From: JAYVSZ01 sp043774925
GTDB lineage: Bacteria > Pseudomonadota > Gammaproteobacteria > Burkholderiales > Methylophilaceae
DNA length: 64,000 bases
Reading direction: 5' to 3'
Assembly: GCA_043774925.1 (NCBI GenBank)
Contig: JAYVSZ010000011.1
Location: 1-64,000, forward strand
A model generated the notes under the pieces. That model was not told the origin of the DNA and did not search any database. It was given only the letters and a program-made list of their open reading frames with translations. The position numbers and the translations under genes were made by a program. Positions 33,831-41,981 of this stretch are shown in pieces. Position 1 is the first letter of the stretch; every line of letters starts with the position of its first letter.

Positions 33831-34973
33831 ATGAATAAGAGAATCATTCTCTCTCTTGGTAGCGCATTTTTAGCATCGTTTATTGCAAGCGCTCACGCCG
33901 AATATGCACTAAACCTTAGAGCGCCAGCAACCGACATTGCAAGCCAGATTTACAGCTTGCACATGCTTATTTTATGGGTTTGCGTAGCCATTTTTATTGT
34001 GGTATTTGGTTTGATGTTTTACTCCATCTACAAGCACCGCAAATCAGTAGGTCATCAGGCAGCACAGTTCCACGAAAATCATCTTTTAGAAGTTGTCTGG
34101 ACAATCATCCCAGCCGTTATTTTGGCCGCCATGGCTTACCCAGCAACAAAAACCATTTTCGCCATGAAAGATACTAGCGCAGCCGATATGAGTGTGAAAA
34201 TTACTGGCCATCAATGGAAGTGGGAGTATGACTATTTGGATCAAGGCGTGCACTTCATCAGTACTTTATCTACCTCCCAAGATCAAATTCTAAATAAAAC
34301 GGAAAAAGGTGAGAATTATCTTTTAGAGGTTGATAATCCAATGGTTGTGCCTGTTGGCAAAAAAGTAAGATTATTAATTACTGCTAAAGACGTGATTCAC
34401 GCTTGGTGGCTGCCTGCATTCGGCGTTAAGCAAGATGCGATCCCTGGCTTTATTAAAGAGGCTTGGATCAGAGTCGACAAGCCAGGTACATACCGCGGTC
34501 AATGTGCTGAGCTTTGCGGTAAAGATCATGGGTTTATGCCTATCGTTGTAGAGGCGATGGAAGAAGATAAATACACCGCTTGGATTTCATCGCAAAAAGA
34601 AGCAGCAGCCTCAGCTAATGCGGGTGCTGATAAAACTTGGACGCAAGCTGAGTTGGTTGAGCATGGTAAAGCGGTTTACGAGAAAAACTGTGCTGCTTGT
34701 CATCAAGTTTCTGGTGCAGGCTTGCCACCAGCATTCCCAGCGTTGACGGGCAGTAAAATTGCATTAGGTCCGATTTTTGGCGCTGATGGTAAATACTTAC
34801 CAGACAGCCATCTGGATCGTCTCTTGAATGGTAAAAATGTAATGCCGCCATGGAAAGCGTTGCTAAATGATACTGATATTGCAGCTGTGATTACTTATGA
34901 GCGCCAAGCTTTGGGCAATGCGGCAACAGTCGACCCAATTGTGCAACCGGCTCAAGTTAAAGCCGCGCGTTAA
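33831..34973 (+). CDS. coxB: Cytochrome c oxidase subunit II with fused C-terminal cytochrome c domain
   Basis: 380 residues. Signal peptide (to SAHA), two transmembrane helices (~40-65, ~85-105), then the periplasmic CuA cupredoxin domain with WAxPxxGVKQD-type segment and the CuA loop GQCAELCGKDHGFM. A cytochrome c domain is fused at ~275-360: NCAACHQVSGAGLPPAFPAL with an axial Met in KNVMPPWKALL. This is the caa3-like subunit II that accepts electrons directly from cytochrome c carriers. It heads the oxidase cluster. Confidence 0.96.
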   Translation: MNKRIILSLGSAFLASFIASAHAEYALNLRAPATDIASQIYSLHMLILWVCVAIFIVVFGLMFYSIYKHRKSVGHQAAQFHENHLLEVVWTIIPAVILAAMAYPATKTIFAMKDTSAADMSVKITGHQWKWEYDYLDQGVHFISTLSTSQDQILNKTEKGENYLLEVDNPMVVPVGKKVRLLITAKDVIHAWWLPAFGVKQDAIPGFIKEAWIRVDKPGTYRGQCAELCGKDHGFMPIVVEAMEEDKYTAWISSQKEAAASANAGADKTWTQAELVEHGKAVYEKNCAACHQVSGAGLPPAFPALTGSKIALGPIFGADGKYLPDSHLDRLLNGKNVMPPWKALLNDTDIAAVITYERQALGNAATVDPIVQPAQVKAAR

Positions 34974-35029
34974 AAATTATAAATTTACTTAAATAATATT
35001 GAATTAGCTGTAGTTTTTAGGAGAAATTG

Positions 35030-36622
35030 ATGAGTACGACAACTGCAACACATCACGACGAGCATCATGGACACGATAGCCATGGCCATCCTACAGGGAT
35101 TATGCGTTGGGTAGCTTCAACCAATCATAAAGATATTGGCACCATGTATTTATGGTTTAGTTTGACCATGTTTATGTTCGCGGGTGCAATGGCAATGGGC
35201 ATTCGCCTAGAGTTGTTTCAGCCGGGCTTACAGTTTCTGGAGCCTTTGCAATTTAACCGTCTAACAACGCTGCACGGCCTTATCATGATTTTCGGTGCGA
35301 TTATGCCAGCATTTGTGGGCTTTGCTAATTGGCAAGTGCCGCTGATGATTGGTGCGCCAGATATGGCGTTCCCACGGTTAAACAATATGAGCTTTTGGTT
35401 ACTAATTCCGGCAGCGATTTTGTTAGTATCTTCGATTTTTGTACCGGGTGGCGCAGTCGCTGGTGGTTGGACCATGTATCCGCCACTATCAGTACAAGGT
35501 GGCATGTCAGTAGATATGAGCATTCTTGCACTGCATATCTTGGGCGTGTCCTCAATTGTAGGTTCAATCAACATCATTACTACTATCTTTAACATGCGCG
35601 CGCCTGGCATGACTTTGATGAAAATGCCGATGTTCGTATGGACTTGGTTGATTACTGCTTACTTGTTGATTGCAGCTATGCCAGTATTGGCAGGCGCGTT
35701 GACAATGTTAATTACGGATCGTCATTTTGGTACCTCATTCTTTAATGCGGCAGGCGGCGGCGACCCAGTGTTGTTCCAACACGTATTTTGGTTCTTTGGT
35801 CACCCTGAAGTGTACATTATGATTTTGCCTGCTTTCGGCATCATTTCAACTATCATCCCAACTTTTGCCCGTAAACCGTTATTTGGTTATGCTTCAATGG
35901 TGTATGCGACTTCAGCGATTGCTGCTTTGTCGTTCATCGTATGGGCGCATCACATGTTCACCACTGGCATGCCAGTGGCGGGTCAACTGTTCTTTATGTA
36001 CAGCACGATGCTGATTTCAATTCCAACTGGCGTAAAAGTGTTTAACTGGATTGCAACGATGTGGAAAGGGTCTATGACCTTTGAAACGCCAATGTTATTC
36101 TCGGTTGCCGTTGTATTCTTATTCACTATCGGCGGCTTCAGCGGCTTGGTATTGGCGATTCTGCCAGTGGATATTCAATTGCAAGATACCTACTACGTGG
36201 TTGCTCACTTCCATTACGTGCTGTTCTCGGGTGCGGCGATGTCTATCATGGGGGGTGTGTACTACTGGCTACCAAAATGGACTGGTCACATGTATGATGA
36301 GAAGCTTGGTAAGACGCATTTCTGGTTAACTACTATTGCTTTCAATGTGACATTTTTTCCAATGCATTTCCTTGGCTTGGCTGGAATGCCGCGCCGCATA
36401 CCAGACTATGCGTTGCAATTCGCTGATTTCAATAAGATTGCATCTTTAGGTGCGTTTACATTGGGATTAAGTCAGCTCCTGTTCATTTATGTGGTGGTTA
36501 AATGTATTAAAGGCGGCCCAAAAGCGAGCGCAAGCCCATGGGAAGGTGCGCATGGCTTGGAGTGGACAGTGCCATCACCAGCGCCATTCCATACATTTGA
36601 AACGCCACCTACTGTTAAGTAA
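35030..36622 (+). CDS. coxA: Cytochrome c oxidase subunit I (aa3 type)
   Basis: 530 residues, twelve transmembrane helices. Low-spin haem His in NRLTTLHGLIMIFGAIMP, CuB/Tyr motif WFFGHPEVYIMILPAFGI, HH pair in IVWAHHMFTTGMP, and the haem a/a3 pair VVAHFHYVLFSGA. The K channel Tyr in HPEVY is present, so it belongs to the haem-copper A family. ATG 35030 is used because AGGAG lies 8 bases upstream. Confidence 0.98.
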   Translation: MSTTTATHHDEHHGHDSHGHPTGIMRWVASTNHKDIGTMYLWFSLTMFMFAGAMAMGIRLELFQPGLQFLEPLQFNRLTTLHGLIMIFGAIMPAFVGFANWQVPLMIGAPDMAFPRLNNMSFWLLIPAAILLVSSIFVPGGAVAGGWTMYPPLSVQGGMSVDMSILALHILGVSSIVGSINIITTIFNMRAPGMTLMKMPMFVWTWLITAYLLIAAMPVLAGALTMLITDRHFGTSFFNAAGGGDPVLFQHVFWFFGHPEVYIMILPAFGIISTIIPTFARKPLFGYASMVYATSAIAALSFIVWAHHMFTTGMPVAGQLFFMYSTMLISIPTGVKVFNWIATMWKGSMTFETPMLFSVAVVFLFTIGGFSGLVLAILPVDIQLQDTYYVVAHFHYVLFSGAAMSIMGGVYYWLPKWTGHMYDEKLGKTHFWLTTIAFNVTFFPMHFLGLAGMPRRIPDYALQFADFNKIASLGAFTLGLSQLLFIYVVVKCIKGGPKASASPWEGAHGLEWTVPSPAPFHTFETPPTVK

Positions 36623-36656
36623 TTTAAAATATAGATAAGCAAAAATAGGAGCAAAC

Positions 36657-37499
36657 ATGAGTCAAAATACAAAAAATTATTACTTGCCAGGCGCTTCACT
36701 TTGGCCAGTTATAGCGTCAACCGCTTTATTCTTGTTGGCGAGTGGTTTTACAATGTTGCTGAACAAGGTTGCACCAGGCAAGTACATCATGATTGCGGGT
36801 TTTTTAACGCTCGCTTATTTGCTGTTTGGCTGGTTTAGCCAAGTAATCACAGAAAGCGTTTCGCATTTTTATAACAAACAAGTCGATAAATCATTTCGCT
36901 GGGGCATGGGCTGGTTTATTTTCTCAGAAGTGATGTTCTTCTTTGGCTTCTTTGGTGCATTGTTCTATACGCGTAACGTTTCAGTGCCGTGGATTGCAGA
37001 CGCTAAACTATTATGGCCACACTTTGTAGCTACGTGGCCTACTGCTGGTCCTGCTGGCCCTTTAGCCAATACGGGAGACTTTACGCCGATGAAGGCATGG
37101 GGCTTGCCAGCGATTAACACGCTAATTCTTCTTACTTCAGGTGCAACGCTTACATTCGCACATTGGGGTTTAATGAAAAATAACCGCAAGCAAATCATTA
37201 TTGGCTTGATTTTAACCATTGCACTTGGCGTAACATTCTTGTTTTTACAAGCACATGAGTACGCAGAGGCTGGCTTCACCATTAAAACAGGTATTTACGG
37301 CGCTACATTTTATATGTTGACTGGCTTCCATGGTCTGCACGTGACGATGGGTGCAATTATGCTGACTATTATTCTGTTCCGTGTACTTAAAGGGCATTTT
37401 GATGAACACAATCATTTTGGCTTTGAAGCAGTGGCTTGGTACTGGCACTTTGTTGACGTGGTTTGGTTGTTCCTGTTTATATTCGTTTACTGGTTATAA
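36657..37499 (+). CDS. coxC: Cytochrome c oxidase subunit III
   Basis: 280 residues, seven transmembrane helices. Typical WGMGWFIFSEVMFFFGFFGALFYTRNV, EAGFTIKTGIYGATFYMLTGFHGLHVTMGA and AVAWYWHFVDVVWLFLFIFVYWL. It follows coxA by 34 bp. In most relatives ctaG comes between coxA and coxC; here coxC comes first, then a terminator-like hairpin, then ctaG. Confidence 0.97.
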   Translation: MSQNTKNYYLPGASLWPVIASTALFLLASGFTMLLNKVAPGKYIMIAGFLTLAYLLFGWFSQVITESVSHFYNKQVDKSFRWGMGWFIFSEVMFFFGFFGALFYTRNVSVPWIADAKLLWPHFVATWPTAGPAGPLANTGDFTPMKAWGLPAINTLILLTSGATLTFAHWGLMKNNRKQIIIGLILTIALGVTFLFLQAHEYAEAGFTIKTGIYGATFYMLTGFHGLHVTMGAIMLTIILFRVLKGHFDEHNHFGFEAVAWYWHFVDVVWLFLFIFVYWL

Positions 37500-37518
37500 A
37501 CTGAATTAAAGTATTATA

Positions 37519-37557
37519 GCGCCACAGGGCTTAACGGCCTTGTGGCGTTAGTTTTTA
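37519..37557 (+). terminator. Terminator-like hairpin between coxC and ctaG
   Basis: Stem around CGCCACAGGGC/GGCCTTGTGGCG (37520-37547, slightly imperfect) with T run 37552-37556. It probably ends most coxBAC transcripts, with read-through or a separate promoter feeding the assembly genes. Confidence 0.72.
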
Positions 37558-37659
37558 GTGCGCCAGATAAAAATAAAAATGGGGCACTTTATGCGCAACT
37601 AAGCGTCATAAATGTTGCGCAGCCTTGACATTAAAACGGCTGCAATAAGGAGATGAATG

Positions 37660-37776
37660 ATGGAACCAAATGATAAAGAACAGCGCCGCAAGAACCTGAT
37701 TGTTGGCTGGACAATTGGTATTATCGCGATTATTTTATATGTCGCAGCCATCTACTCTGGCGTGGGTAAAAGTTAA
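37660..37776 (+). CDS. Cytochrome oxidase small assembly protein (38 aa, single helix)
   Basis: Peptide MEPNDKEQRRKNLIVGWTIG followed by IIAIILYVAAIYSGVGKS: a charged N-terminus and one transmembrane helix. Similar 35-45 residue proteins sit just before ctaG in betaproteobacteria and are annotated as small oxidase assembly proteins. AAGGAG lies 7 bases upstream of ATG 37660 (ATG 37657 is also in frame). The stop overlaps the ctaG start (TAATG). Function is inferred from position. Confidence 0.8.
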   Translation: MEPNDKEQRRKNLIVGWTIGIIAIILYVAAIYSGVGKS

Positions 37777-38351
37777 TGCATGAAGAATCTGAAAAGGCTG
37801 CCATCAATAAGCGCCTAGGTTGGAAGCTATCGCTTATCGCGCTGGGTGGCTTGTTGTTCGGCTTTGCAATGGCGCCTTTTTATGACGTGATGTGTAAATC
37901 ACTGGGCTTGAATGGGCGTGCAGATTCCAGCGCTACCATAGCTGCTAAATCTCTAAAAATAGATAACAGCCGCACAGTGACTGTTTTATTTACTGGCAAC
38001 ACCATGCCGGGGCTAAATTGGAGTTTTCATTCCAACGATAGCAGTATAAAAGTGCATCCTGGCGAAATTAAATTGACCTCGTATTTTGCAAAAAATGAAG
38101 GTACTGAGCCTGTGATGGGCGTTGCCGTACCAAGCATCACGCCAGAAATTGCAGCTTTATATTTTAAAAAAATTGAATGTTTTTGCTTTAAACAGCAAAC
38201 GCTTAAGCCAGGTGAGAGTAAAGAAATGCCAGTGCGTTTTTATGTGAGTCCCGATTTGCCTAAAGATATAGGCACAGTGACACTGTCTTATGCTTTTTAC
38301 AGTAGCCTGACATCTGGTGCAGCTAAAGAAGCACAAACCAAGGTAAATTAA
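37776..38351 (+). CDS. ctaG: Cytochrome c oxidase assembly protein CtaG (Cox11)
   Basis: 191 residues: one N-terminal transmembrane helix, then a periplasmic immunoglobulin-like domain that delivers copper to CuB of subunit I. Copper motif CFCF in KIECFCFKQQTLKPGESKEMPVRFYVSP. The first Cys of the family is in YDVMCKSLGLNG. It overlaps the small assembly protein by one base and the DUF2909 gene by 4 bp (convergent). Confidence 0.96.
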   Translation: MHEESEKAAINKRLGWKLSLIALGGLLFGFAMAPFYDVMCKSLGLNGRADSSATIAAKSLKIDNSRTVTVLFTGNTMPGLNWSFHSNDSSIKVHPGEIKLTSYFAKNEGTEPVMGVAVPSITPEIAALYFKKIECFCFKQQTLKPGESKEMPVRFYVSPDLPKDIGTVTLSYAFYSSLTSGAAKEAQTKVN

Positions 38352-38554
38352 GTGCTAGCTGCATGGCCAATAATGCCAGTATAAAAGCCCAGCATAAGCA
38401 CTAGAAACAAACCGATTGATAAGGAAATGCGCCAAGTGAGCGCTTTAACCACACGCGTGTCAGGCGTATCACCTTTCATTAAATGGTAAAGCGCAGAAAA
38501 TAAGCTGAAAGCGATGAGTATCAGCATACCGATAATAATAATTCTTAACCACAT
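38348..38554 (-). CDS. Twin-transmembrane protein (DUF2909)
   Basis: 68 residues, two transmembrane helices (IIIIGMLILIAFSLFSALYHL and ISLSIGLFLVLMLGFYTGI) joined by MKGDTPDTRVVKALTWR. The DUF2909 family is commonly embedded in proteobacterial cox clusters. It is the only minus-strand gene in this cluster. Role is unknown, presumably related to oxidase assembly. Confidence 0.88.
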   Translation of the reverse strand: MWLRIIIIGMLILIAFSLFSALYHLMKGDTPDTRVVKALTWRISLSIGLFLVLMLGFYTGIIGHAAST

Positions 38555-38633
38555 GGCGTGCCTTTAAGTGAGAGATTCATGCTAATTATGCGGTTTGTCG
38601 TGTTAGATTGCAAATTAAGCGAGACTTTATAAA

Positions 38634-39353
38634 GTGAAATACACATTCAAGCCGAGCATTTTCATGACAACGGCGACGCTGGTTGTCATGGCGATTTGCA
38701 TCAAACTTGGTATGTGGCAGTACAACAAGGCAGAAGCTAAGCAGGCTTTACAGGCGCGGCTAGAAGCAGGCATGTTGTTAGCGCCAGTCGATTTGCCACC
38801 CACAAGTGAGAGTATTGAAGCTTGGCGCTATCGGCGTGTAAGGTTTGCTGGTACATACGAACTGAAATATCAGGTGCTACTAGATAATCAGGTGGAAAAT
38901 AATGTGGTTGGTTACCATGTGCTCACGCCCATTAAACTTGAAGGCGAGAATCAATATGTGCTGGTGGATAGAGGCTGGATTGTCGGCTCGCTAGACCGAA
39001 AAGTGCCTGTTGCGGCCGCGCCAGAAGGCAGGCAAGAAATTGTTGGCGATATCTCTATTCCGCTGGCAAAAGCGTTTACTTTGGAAGTGCCTGCCATAGA
39101 AGGCAAATGGCAAACGGTTTGGCAAAGCATGGATTTAGCACGTTATGCAAAAGCAGCTTCTAAGGAGGTGAAGCCTTATGTGGTGCGGCTTGACGCGCAG
39201 AGCAAGGCTGGCGGCTACAGCAGAAACTGGACGCGGCCAGGTGAGCGCGTGACCATGCATTTGGGTTACGCCTACCAGTGGTTTGGTTTTGCACTCACCT
39301 TGTTTGTGATTTATTTAGTATTGAATATCAAAAAAGTAACGAATAGAAAGTGA
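38634..39353 (+). CDS. SURF1 family oxidase assembly protein
   Basis: 239 residues with two transmembrane helices at the ends (FMTTATLVVMAICIKLGMWQ and YAYQWFGFALTLFVIYLVLNI) and the periplasmic SURF1 domain: WRYRRVRFAGTYELKYQVLLDNQVENNVVGYHVLTPI and YVLVDRGWIVGSLDR. It assists haem a insertion into subunit I. GTG start, with no clear ribosome site. Five more bases lead to the next gene, so they are coupled. Confidence 0.92.
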   Translation: MKYTFKPSIFMTTATLVVMAICIKLGMWQYNKAEAKQALQARLEAGMLLAPVDLPPTSESIEAWRYRRVRFAGTYELKYQVLLDNQVENNVVGYHVLTPIKLEGENQYVLVDRGWIVGSLDRKVPVAAAPEGRQEIVGDISIPLAKAFTLEVPAIEGKWQTVWQSMDLARYAKAASKEVKPYVVRLDAQSKAGGYSRNWTRPGERVTMHLGYAYQWFGFALTLFVIYLVLNIKKVTNRK

Positions 39354-39363
39354 TTTCGAAATA

Positions 39364-39969
39364 ATGTCAGAATTGAATAAGCAAGAAGCCCAACGCGGCA
39401 GCGGCAGAAAAATCTTATTACTGCTTGCAGTCGTTTTTGTGCTGCCGTTTACTATTGCCGCCACGCTGCATTTATTGGACATTCGCCCCAGTGGGAAAAG
39501 CTATGGTGAGCTGATTGTGCCGCCTGTGAACCTCACAATTCCACCATTGCAGGACACGCAAGCCAAGCCTTTTACAGCGACTCAATGGCAAAAAAAATGG
39601 AATATTGTGATGATTAACCATGAAGCTTGCACAGACCAATGTCTAACAACGACGCACCTGCTAGGCAATGTGCGTCTTTCTATGGATAAAGATACAAAGC
39701 GCGTGCAGCAAATATTGTTGCTGCCAATTGAGACCACAAGGGAAGCCATCGCAGATTTACAGAAAAAGAATCCTGATTTGATTATTTTGGCAGGCAGTGA
39801 TGAAGCGACAACGCAGCTCGCTAACAAGCTAGAAAGCCTTGCAAAGCCACAAAATATCTATTTGGTTGATCCCTTGGGCAATTTGATGATGCAATATCCT
39901 CAAAACTTTGAGCCAAAAGGGCTGCGTAGTGATTTGGTGCGTTTGATTAAAAGTTCTTGGGTCAGCTAA
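39364..39969 (+). CDS. Thioredoxin-fold (Sco-like) protein in the oxidase assembly operon
   Basis: 201 residues with one N-terminal transmembrane helix (LLLLAVVFVLPFTIAATLHLL), then a thioredoxin-like domain. EACTDQCLTTTHLLGNVRLSM has the CxxxC of Sco proteins. VDPLGNLMMQYPQNFEPKGLRSDLVRLI ends it. The distal copper His of Sco1 is not clear. It is probably a copper or thiol chaperone for CuA. It is often mislabelled as oxidase subunit I in databases. Confidence 0.85.
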   Translation: MSELNKQEAQRGSGRKILLLLAVVFVLPFTIAATLHLLDIRPSGKSYGELIVPPVNLTIPPLQDTQAKPFTATQWQKKWNIVMINHEACTDQCLTTTHLLGNVRLSMDKDTKRVQQILLLPIETTREAIADLQKKNPDLIILAGSDEATTQLANKLESLAKPQNIYLVDPLGNLMMQYPQNFEPKGLRSDLVRLIKSSWVS

Positions 39970-40012
39970 GAGTCTTGGATAAGACGGTGACATAGAAATA
40001 AATAGGCCAAAA

Positions 40013-40993
40013 ATGTTTAAAAAATTGATTTATATCGCAACAATTATTACGTTATTTGTGGTCGTGCTAGGTGCTTATGTGCGGCTTTCCGACGCTGGCT
40101 TAGGCTGCCCAGATTGGCCGGGTTGCTATGGCACATTGACTGTGCCGCAAAGTAGCGATGCCATTACACATGCACAAACTGCTTTTCCCGATAAGCCAAT
40201 TGAAGCGCCAAAAGCGTGGAAAGAGATGATTCACCGCTATCTAGCAACTACGCTTGGCTTATTTATTTTGGCGATTTTTGTCGTTGCTTGGCGCAAACGC
40301 AATGAAATCAAAGTGTCGCCGTGGTTACCTACCGCGCTGGTAGGTTTGGTTGTATTCCAAGGCATGCTCGGCATGTGGACAGTCACGTTGCTGCTTAAAC
40401 CCGCCATCGTCACCGCGCATTTAATGGGCGGCATGAGTACGCTGGCGATACTCACTTGGATGACGCATCGGCATTGGGGTACAATTTCTGTCAATTACTT
40501 AACCTCGAAAAATATGCGTCTTTTTGTACGTGGCGCGCTAGTAATTTTGCTGTTGCAAATATTTTTAGGTGGCTGGACAAGCACCAACTACGCGGCGCTT
40601 GCCTGTACAGACTTTCCCACTTGCCATGGCGTCTGGTTCCCAGACATGGATTTTGCCAACGCTTTCCATTGGGTGCGTGAGTTGGGCGTTGATTCAACTG
40701 GTAAGCCGCTCGATCTCAGCGCATTTGTGGCCATACAATGGACGCACCGCTTGGGCGCACTCATCACCTTTATATATCTTGGCACGCTTGGCTTGCGTTT
40801 GTTGCGTCAGCCACAATTAGGCCGTTTAGCTAGTATAATGTGGCTCTTGTTACTGGTTCAGGTGAGTTTGGGCATTGCGAATTTAGTGCTGCATCTACCG
40901 TTGGTATTAGCTGTGGCGCACAATATGGTTGCCGCATTGTTATTAATCACAGTGGTAGTGCTCAATTCAAAGATTACAGCGCTGAGCGAATAG
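40013..40993 (+). CDS. ctaA: Heme A synthase (CtaA/Cox15)
   Basis: 326 residues, eight transmembrane helices. It starts IYIATIITLFVVVLGAYVRLSDAGLGCPDWPGCYG, with paired Cys on the periplasmic side. Haem-ligand His appear in EMIHRYLATTLGL, TAHLMGGMST, QWTHRLGAL and AVAHNMVAALLL. It oxidises haem O to haem A for the oxidase above. Co-transcribed with ctaB. Confidence 0.95.
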   Translation: MFKKLIYIATIITLFVVVLGAYVRLSDAGLGCPDWPGCYGTLTVPQSSDAITHAQTAFPDKPIEAPKAWKEMIHRYLATTLGLFILAIFVVAWRKRNEIKVSPWLPTALVGLVVFQGMLGMWTVTLLLKPAIVTAHLMGGMSTLAILTWMTHRHWGTISVNYLTSKNMRLFVRGALVILLLQIFLGGWTSTNYAALACTDFPTCHGVWFPDMDFANAFHWVRELGVDSTGKPLDLSAFVAIQWTHRLGALITFIYLGTLGLRLLRQPQLGRLASIMWLLLLVQVSLGIANLVLHLPLVLAVAHNMVAALLLITVVVLNSKITALSE

Positions 40994-41018
40994 CCAAATA
41001 GATAAATAAAAGGTTTAA

Positions 41019-41924
41019 ATGAGTACGACTCCAGAATTTAACACGCAAGCTGCCGCTAGCCATTTTGGCAACTGCTTAGCGCTCACCAAGCCGCGCGTCA
41101 CTGCGCTTATTGTATTCACTGCGGTCATCGGCATGTTTTTAGCCACGCCAGGCATGGTGCCGCTTAATATTCTGCTCGCAGCCACCGTTGGCATTGGCAT
41201 GTCATCTGGTGCTGCCGCGGCTTTCAACCATTTAGTTGAGCAAAAAATTGACGCCAAAATGGCGCGCACACGTGGCCGGCCATTACCAACTGGTCAAATG
41301 ACTTCTCAACAAACCTTGCTGTTTTCAACCGTGATGGCAACGATTGGCTTGGGCATTTTATATTTTTTCGTAAACCCGCTCACCATGTGGCTCACTTTTG
41401 CCACGTTTATTGGCTACGCAGTCATTTATACCGTGTTCCTAAAGCCAGCCACACCGCTAAACATCGTGATTGGCGGACTTTCTGGCGCTATGCCGCCAGC
41501 GTTGGGCTGGGCAGCAGTCACTGGCGCTGTGCCTGCACAAGCTTGGGTGCTGGTGCTGATTATATTCGCTTGGACGCCACCACATTTCTGGGCGCTGGCA
41601 TTATACCGCCGCGAAGAGTACGCGAAATCTGGCTTACCAATGCTGCCAGTTACGCATGGCGAGGCGTTCACGCTGCTGCACATTTTGTTTTATACCATTA
41701 TTTTATGCGCAGTCACCTTGCTGCCTTTTGCGATGCGCATGAGCGGCCTGATTTACTTGGCTTCAATCGTCGTGCTAGATGGTATTTTTATGGCGTACGC
41801 CATCGGTCTCTATCGCAACTATTCAGACGAGCTTGCAAAACGCACGTTCAAATATTCGATTCTTTACCTCATGTTGCTTTTCGCAGCACTGGTGATTGAT
41901 CACTACTTCCTATTTTTGCTTTAG
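41019..41924 (+). CDS. ctaB: Protoheme IX farnesyltransferase (heme O synthase)
   Basis: 301 residues, nine transmembrane helices of the UbiA superfamily. NHLVEQKIDAKMARTRGRPLPTG holds the first Asp-rich motif (DxxxxR), and AWTPPHFWALALYRREEYAKSGLPMLPVTHG the second conserved region. It makes haem O from haem B and farnesyl-PP. It ends the plus-strand cluster and converges with nasA. Confidence 0.96.
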   Translation: MSTTPEFNTQAAASHFGNCLALTKPRVTALIVFTAVIGMFLATPGMVPLNILLAATVGIGMSSGAAAAFNHLVEQKIDAKMARTRGRPLPTGQMTSQQTLLFSTVMATIGLGILYFFVNPLTMWLTFATFIGYAVIYTVFLKPATPLNIVIGGLSGAMPPALGWAAVTGAVPAQAWVLVLIIFAWTPPHFWALALYRREEYAKSGLPMLPVTHGEAFTLLHILFYTIILCAVTLLPFAMRMSGLIYLASIVVLDGIFMAYAIGLYRNYSDELAKRTFKYSILYLMLLFAALVIDHYFLFLL

Positions 41925-41981
41925 TTTAAGCTTGCTGTCATGTGTGCGTACGAGCGAGAAACGCGCTATCAAACTGAGTCG

